This document shows, piece by piece, positions 5,205 through 8,919 of a DNA stretch of 8,919 nucleotides. A program made the translations under genes and the position numbers. Within the stretch, counting starts at the first letter, position 1. Every line of letters begins with the position of its first letter. The notes under the pieces are model-generated. The model was given only the letters and a program-made list of their open reading frames with translations. It made no database searches and was not told where the DNA came from. This DNA comes from JABMPU01 sp964457455. GTDB lineage: Bacteria > Cloacimonadota > Cloacimonadia > Cloacimonadales > TCS61. The stretch is taken from assembly GCA_964457455.1 (NCBI GenBank), contig CAYWJN010000097.1:1-8919 (forward strand). The letters are read 5' to 3'.

Positions 5205-8018
5205 TCATCTATCTTTCAACTTCTGTAGAAACCAGTTTCTTTCATCTTCTTCGTTTAGAAGAAGTTGAGCTTTTTCATTCTCATCCAGATTTTTCAGAGC
5301 ATTAATCACAAAAAATCTAACTGTCTGATAATTCCACAAATCAGAATCTTGCAAACCCATCAAAACAGGAACTACTCTTTTATCCTGAATTTCTTCGAGA
5401 GCTTCGATAGACAGAACTGCAGCAAGTGTATCATTTGTTGTAAATAGAAGTTCTTTAAGAGGTTCAAATGCTTTTTCCTTGAGAGAAACCAGAGCATCTT
5501 TTGCCGGATATCTGACTACATAAAATGAATCTTGCAAAGCTGTAATGAAAAGTTCAATTGAATTTTCAGCATCGATATTTTTCAGGGCTACAATCAAATC
5601 TTTTCGCAAAAGTTCATTTTCTTTTTCAGATGCAAATTCGGAAATACTGATTTCGTGAATACGTTTTCTACATCTTTCATCATCGAATTTTCCCAAGGAA
5701 CGGACCATTGCTCCGCTTTGATTCCATTTCTTTTTTTGCGAAAGTTCGATTAAAGGTTCGATTGCTCTTTCATCTCCGATATCACCCAGAGAAATCACAA
5801 ATAATCCAACCTTAGCTCGAACCGAATCGTTCAAAGCTTCTATCAAAAAAGGAACAGCTTCCTCTCCCATATTTTTGAAGATTGCCAGAATCGAATGAAC
5901 TTCAGGCGCATTTTTTGTATCCGAAATAGAAATCAAATATTTGCAGGTTTCCTCCGGATCTTTGAGGATTTCTTCATTCCCGAATTCTCTCATCAACGAA
6001 AACTTCGGTTCATAAGCAGATGCCATAATGAATAGCTCTTCTGTGGTATAATCACGAACTTCCACAGAATCTTTTTCACCATAATCCCAGATTTCTTCCT
6101 CTTGAATTTCTATGGGATAATCAATTCCAGCACCATAAGTAGAGCTTATCCAGAAATCTTTGTCTTCACCTTTTGCAGTGTAAAAATCAGTTCCCTGCAA
6201 ATCCAGAATCAATCCGATAGAACCATAATTTCGGGACATCCTGCCGTGACCGTGGGTTGTATAAGCATTCTTGGATAAATAGCCATCATTCCCGCTTAGA
6301 TCTGCTAAAGTTCCCACACCGTGATGACTGGCTGCACCCTGAGAAAGGTCGTAGCAAACATAATCATCATTTCCTTTAATATCTAATAAATAGCCAACTC
6401 CCAGATCGTGACCTTCTCCCTGAGAAACACCATTGGCAGAATAATTGTCATTGCCGTTCTCATCCAATAAGCCACCCACAGAAATGTGAATTCCAGCACC
6501 CTGAGAATACTGGTAGGAATTGTAATTGTCATGACCATCGCGATCTACCAGGAAACCGAGCGAATACCAGTAGGAACTTCCCTGACCATAAATATCGGAA
6601 ACATAAGTATCATTGCCGGAAATGTCATCCAGAAGCCCGATACCACCTGAATAATCCGGACGATGTCCAAAACCAAAACCCTGAGAAAGCGAAACTGCAT
6701 GATCATTATATCGGAGCAGGTCAGTGTATTTTTGTTGAACAAGATAGAAGTCGTTTCCTGTTCTATCGAGCAAAGCTCCAAAACCTGCTAAATAACCGAA
6801 TCCCTGACAGAAAATAGTTCCCTGATAAATATCGTTTCCGCTTTCATCGATTTGCAGACCGATTCCCAGAAATGCAGCTCCCTGAGATGAAAAGTCGGAA
6901 AAATATTTATCGCTTCCTTTTTTATCTAACAGAATTCCGGTGCCAACCCAGCCTGTTCCCAGGTTTGTTTCTACAGTCGAATAATAATCGTCTCCCTCTT
7001 CATCGATCAGGATTCCGCAGCCAAATAAACCTGTTCCAAAAGCTGCAAAAGAACCTGAAAAATATTTATCATCTCCTTTCAAATCCAGGCACAAAGCGAA
7101 TGGAAATTTTCCCATGGTTCCGCCTGCATTTTGCGAATATGTGTCATTTCCTTCCAGATCTATGATGATGGCAAATTCATCTGAATAATGGTTTTCTCCG
7201 CTTCCTCCAATTACAATATCTCCCCAGGGAGTTTGTTCATAATAGAGAAAATTTCCGGTCGATGTTTCCGGTTTTGGAGATTTCCGGAAAATGCTTTTGA
7301 AGAATCCTTTTTTGTTGTATTTTTCGATTTCTGCAGGAGCGAGGTTTGTGAAATATTCAGTAATTTCTTCAATTCCCTGCAAACAGAAATATCCCTGGTT
7401 AAGAATGATTTTACGGTCGAATCTCTCAAATTTTTCATAGAGTTTTTCAGAGAATTTTCTTGCTTCTTTTTCTATTTCTGCAAGCTCGAAAATGGTTTTC
7501 TCGGTTATTTCTTCATCTTCCTGTAAAAGGAGCGGGATGTTCTCAAAGAGTGTGTCCAGTTCTGCTATCGTGAATTCTGATAGCAGTTCTTCTTTCATCT
7601 TCGCAGCAACGAACATTTTATTTTTCAGGATATTAATAACATTTTCAAAACTGTTAATTCTGATTTCTGATTTTTGCGGATCGATTTCAATATCGAGATA
7701 TTTGCTCATTATACAAAATCTTTCCAAAAGAGTTTTGGATGAATCCTCAATTTCTTTTGCCATAAGATTGGAAAACTCGATTGTTTCGAGTGGATTTTCC
7801 AAAAGATGAATTACTGCACAAAGCCGGAATGTATCCTTCTTCACGTAGTCTGCCTGCAATTGAACATCAGCAGGAGTCATTTTGATTAATGACAGAGATT
7901 GCCTTATTGCTTCATTTAGAGTTGGTGGATTCTCGAAAAATGAGTTTTCGATTTTTTCTTCAGAAAAGAGAAAAACAATGGTAAAACTTAGAATAATGAA
8001 AAGAAGAATTCTGTTCAT
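5205..8018 (-). CDS. Exported GND-Y repeat solenoid protein with C-terminal HEAT repeats
   Basis: This 937-aa protein starts with a signal peptide (MNRILLFIILSFTIVFLF-SEE). Residues ~30-250 are charged and helical. Residues ~265-615 are a tandem repeat array: a WGDIVIGGSGENHY entry motif, then twelve units with D-x-x-G-[NDSHT]-D-x-Y starting at D287, 312, 339, 365, 391, 418, 465, 492, 519, 546, 573 and 606. The usual period is 25-27 aa (exactly 27 from 465 to 573), usually with S-Q-G and G-x-G between. Unit 6 has about 20 extra residues. Residues ~690-930 are HEAT-like helical pairs (AVPFLIEAL, RAIEPLIEL, SIELFITALQD, VVPVLMGLQD). The array suggests an Asp/Asn-rich beta-solenoid, possibly metal-binding by analogy with RTX repeats, though the period differs. 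HEAT repeats suggest protein binding. It has no type IX-type sorting tail, so it is periplasmic or otherwise exported. ATG-8018 has only an A/T-rich leader without a clear Shine-Dalgarno and lies 11 nt after the upstream gene, which suggests translational coupling. Function unknown; I recall similar repeat-plus-HEAT proteins in uncultured phyla, without characterisation. Confidence 0.85.
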   Translation of the reverse strand: MNRILLFIILSFTIVFLFSEEKIENSFFENPPTLNEAIRQSLSLIKMTPADVQLQADYVKKDTFRLCAVIHLLENPLETIEFSNLMAKEIEDSSKTLLERFCIMSKYLDIEIDPQKSEIRINSFENVINILKNKMFVAAKMKEELLSEFTIAELDTLFENIPLLLQEDEEITEKTIFELAEIEKEARKFSEKLYEKFERFDRKIILNQGYFCLQGIEEITEYFTNLAPAEIEKYNKKGFFKSIFRKSPKPETSTGNFLYYEQTPWGDIVIGGSGENHYSDEFAIIIDLEGNDTYSQNAGGTMGKFPFALCLDLKGDDKYFSGSFAAFGTGLFGCGILIDEEGDDYYSTVETNLGTGWVGTGILLDKKGSDKYFSDFSSQGAAFLGIGLQIDESGNDIYQGTIFCQGFGYLAGFGALLDRTGNDFYLVQQKYTDLLRYNDHAVSLSQGFGFGHRPDYSGGIGLLDDISGNDTYVSDIYGQGSSYWYSLGFLVDRDGHDNYNSYQYSQGAGIHISVGGLLDENGNDNYSANGVSQGEGHDLGVGYLLDIKGNDDYVCYDLSQGAASHHGVGTLADLSGNDGYLSKNAYTTHGHGRMSRNYGSIGLILDLQGTDFYTAKGEDKDFWISSTYGAGIDYPIEIQEEEIWDYGEKDSVEVRDYTTEELFIMASAYEPKFSLMREFGNEEILKDPEETCKYLISISDTKNAPEVHSILAIFKNMGEEAVPFLIEALNDSVRAKVGLFVISLGDIGDERAIEPLIELSQKKKWNQSGAMVRSLGKFDDERCRKRIHEISISEFASEKENELLRKDLIVALKNIDAENSIELFITALQDSFYVVRYPAKDALVSLKEKAFEPLKELLFTTNDTLAAVLSIEALEEIQDKRVVPVLMGLQDSDLWNYQTVRFFVINALKNLDENEKAQLLLNEEDERNWFLQKLKDR
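6180..7169 (-). repeat. Twelve-unit coding repeat array (~81-bp period)
   Basis: This is the DNA coding for the D-x-x-G-N-D-x-Y repeats (residues ~284-613) of the 937-aa protein. The period is 81 nt where units are 27 aa. Units are diverged at the DNA level, so the array is old and protein-constrained rather than a recent tandem duplication. Consensus features are three hydrophobic residues, D, G-N-D-x-Y, S-Q-G, then G-x-G. Confidence 0.85.
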
Positions 8019-8029
8019 TTTATTTTAGA

Positions 8030-8919
8030 TTATTTCATCAGGATCATTTTGTTTATTGCTATAGAGTTTCCATTAACTTTTAATTGATACAAATAAATTC
8101 CACTTCCAACAGGAAGATTGTTTTCATCTGTTCCATCCCAGCATATGGAGTAGCCGACTCCGTCGGCTATTGTGGCGAGGGACTCTCCACACTCCAAAGT
8201 TTTTATCTTTTGCCCTTTCAAATTATAAATTATTATCTCTGCGTTCTCAGCTTCTTTTGCGAGAGAAAATGAAATTGTTGTTTCCGGATTGAAAGGATTG
8301 GGATAATTGTACCTTAGTTCTGTTACCGTTGGTATCAAGTTTTCAGTTCCAACTTGCTCTTCAACATAAACATCCCAAATTGTATCAATCTGATATTCTT
8401 CATCTGTAACTTCTGATTTTATTTCAAATTCACCAAGTATAGAAAATTGATATACAAAGGTTTCAGAAATTTCAGTTTGAATATTAGTATTTACAAACCA
8501 GGCATAATTCAGATCGCTATCAATATCTACCACATCTACATTGAAGGTTACGATGCTGTCTTGATATACCGTGAATTCAAGTTCTTCCGGACTAAATCCA
8601 ATAAGGACAGGTGGATCATTCACTGGTGTTACAATCACATCTACAGAATCAGAAGCAGTTGCACGAGTCTGGTTATCATCTACTGTGAAGATTAAAGTTT
8701 CAGTGCCATTCCAGTTTTCTGCAGCTCCAAAAGTTACGATAGTTCCTGCAATATCAACTGTTACTTCCGTATTTCCTGTTACAGATAAAGTAAGTACATC
8801 CGGGTCAATATCATCGATATAAACTGCAAAATCTTCAACTAAAGTACTGTCTTCTGCAAAGGTAAAATAATCAGGTAAAACAATTGTTGGCGGATCATTC
8901 ACCGGAGTTACAATTACAT
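8030..8919 (-). CDS. Cadherin-like/PKD surface protein with type IX-like C-terminal sorting domain, 5' partial
   Basis: The frame is open to the right edge. The codons before the GTG at 8902 read V-I-V-T-P, completing the VTPVNDPP linker that recurs 93 residues later, so the start lies outside and at least one more repeat precedes. Over the 295 residues visible: residues 6-102 are a cadherin-like/tandem-95 type domain (VNDPP, DDIDPDVLTLSVTG, FGAAENWNGTETLIFTVDD). Residues 103-186 are PKD-like (DIDSDLNYAWFVN, FEIKSEVTDEEY). Residues ~200-295 are the C-terminal domain seen in many Cloacimonadota/Fibrobacterota-type proteins: YNYPNPFNPETTISFSL, YNLKGQKIKTL, WDGTDENN, GSGIYLYQL and KMILMK. That tail is associated with export across the outer membrane and surface attachment. 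The protein is likely a large adhesin or surface enzyme whose N-terminal part is missing here. It is first in an operon with the GND-Y/HEAT protein gene, which follows after 11 nt. The stretch between KTL and WDG contains a palindrome-coded ADGVG. Confidence 0.88.
   Translation of the reverse strand, partial: VIVTPVNDPPTIVLPDYFTFAEDSTLVEDFAVYIDDIDPDVLTLSVTGNTEVTVDIAGTIVTFGAAENWNGTETLIFTVDDNQTRATASDSVDVIVTPVNDPPVLIGFSPEELEFTVYQDSIVTFNVDVVDIDSDLNYAWFVNTNIQTEISETFVYQFSILGEFEIKSEVTDEEYQIDTIWDVYVEEQVGTENLIPTVTELRYNYPNPFNPETTISFSLAKEAENAEIIIYNLKGQKIKTLECGESLATIADGVGYSICWDGTDENNLPVGSGIYLYQLKVNGNSIAINKMILMK
8151..8169. repeat. Triloop hairpin 5 (8-bp stem), inside a coding sequence
   Basis: The arm TAGCCGAC pairs perfectly with GTCGGCTA around the loop TCC (GGA on the minus, coding strand). 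It encodes the I-A-D-G-V-G-Y stretch in the sorting domain of the surface protein. It has the same perfect-stem, RGA-triloop design as the intergenic hairpins and is GC-richer than the coding sequence around it. Confidence 0.7.
8613..8640. repeat. Direct repeat, copy 1 (cadherin-domain linker)
   Basis: These 28 nt match 8892-8919 at 25 positions, at a distance of 279 nt (93 codons). They encode the V-I-V-T-P-V-N-D-P linker between cadherin-like domains. The high DNA identity points to fairly recent or homogenised domain duplication. Confidence 0.75.
8892..8919. repeat. Direct repeat, copy 2 (cadherin-domain linker, at window edge)
   Basis: Second copy of the linker-coding repeat at 8613-8640, cut by the right edge. 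It shows that the tandem domain array continues outside the window. Confidence 0.75.

Noticed and set aside
5086..5268. Plus-strand 60-codon open frame
   Set aside because: It overlaps the end of the 937-aa gene antisense, has no ribosome-binding site and no family-like composition.
6180..7169. Regular ~81-nt periodicity suggestive of a CRISPR or tandem DNA repeat
   Set aside because: The units are diverged and vary in length in codon steps, and the period is explained by a 27-aa protein repeat in an open frame. There are no direct repeats with spacers.
6872..7809. Plus-strand open frames of 97-112 codons opposite the repeat protein
   Set aside because: They are antisense shadows of a well-supported repeat protein; their Ser/Phe-rich composition is that of reverse-complemented coding sequence.
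1..8919. tRNA, rRNA, insertion sequence or integrase
   Set aside because: I saw no cloverleaf, rRNA motif, transposase/integrase frame or terminal inverted repeats of an IS in the window.

Overview
The window is AT-rich bacterial DNA that looks like an accessory chromosomal segment of a Gram-negative, Fibrobacterota/Chlorobiota/Bacteroidota-type organism. Candidatus Cloacimonadota or a related uncultured phylum is my best guess. That rests on a C-terminal YNYPNPFNPETTI...GIYLYQL secretion/sorting domain, a PorT-like outer-membrane barrel, a LolC/E permease, cadherin-like tandem domains and good AGGAGG ribosome-binding sites. The phylum is inference; no rRNA or marker gene is present.

Left part, + strand (1-3690). 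A secreted PDZ plus papain-like (BtrH_N/C39-like) protein is cut by the left edge and is followed after 28 nt by a SUKH (SMI1/KNR4) protein, probably in one operon. After a hairpin and a good sigma70-type promoter comes a GNAT acetyltransferase, then a PorT-like outer-membrane barrel protein. Both of these last two genes are broken by a single -1 frameshift. Reading across the shift restores full-length, family-like proteins of about 267 and 209 aa. The GNAT shift falls exactly on a T TTT TTT heptamer. The gap between the two genes holds three consecutive perfect hairpins with 3-nt loops.

Centre, + strand (3691-5037). A GC-richer spacer ends in a fourth triloop hairpin beside the ribosome-binding site of an intact LolC/LolE-family permease. 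No LolD ATPase gene is visible. It converges on the minus-strand genes across a 167-nt region rich in alternative base pairings.

Right part, - strand (8919-5205). Two genes 11 nt apart form an operon read right to left. The first is a large surface protein cut by the right edge: tandem cadherin-like domains, a PKD-like domain and a type IX-like C-terminal sorting domain. The second is a 937-aa exported protein with a helical N-domain, twelve repeats of about 27 aa built on D-x-x-G-[ND]-D-x-Y, and a C-terminal HEAT-repeat domain. Together they suggest a cell-surface adhesion or assembly module.

Main points of interest are the GND-Y solenoid/HEAT protein and its adhesin-like partner, a family of variable-stem hairpins that all have an RGA (AGA/GGA) triloop on one strand (one inside a coding sequence), and the slippery-site frameshift in the acetyltransferase gene.
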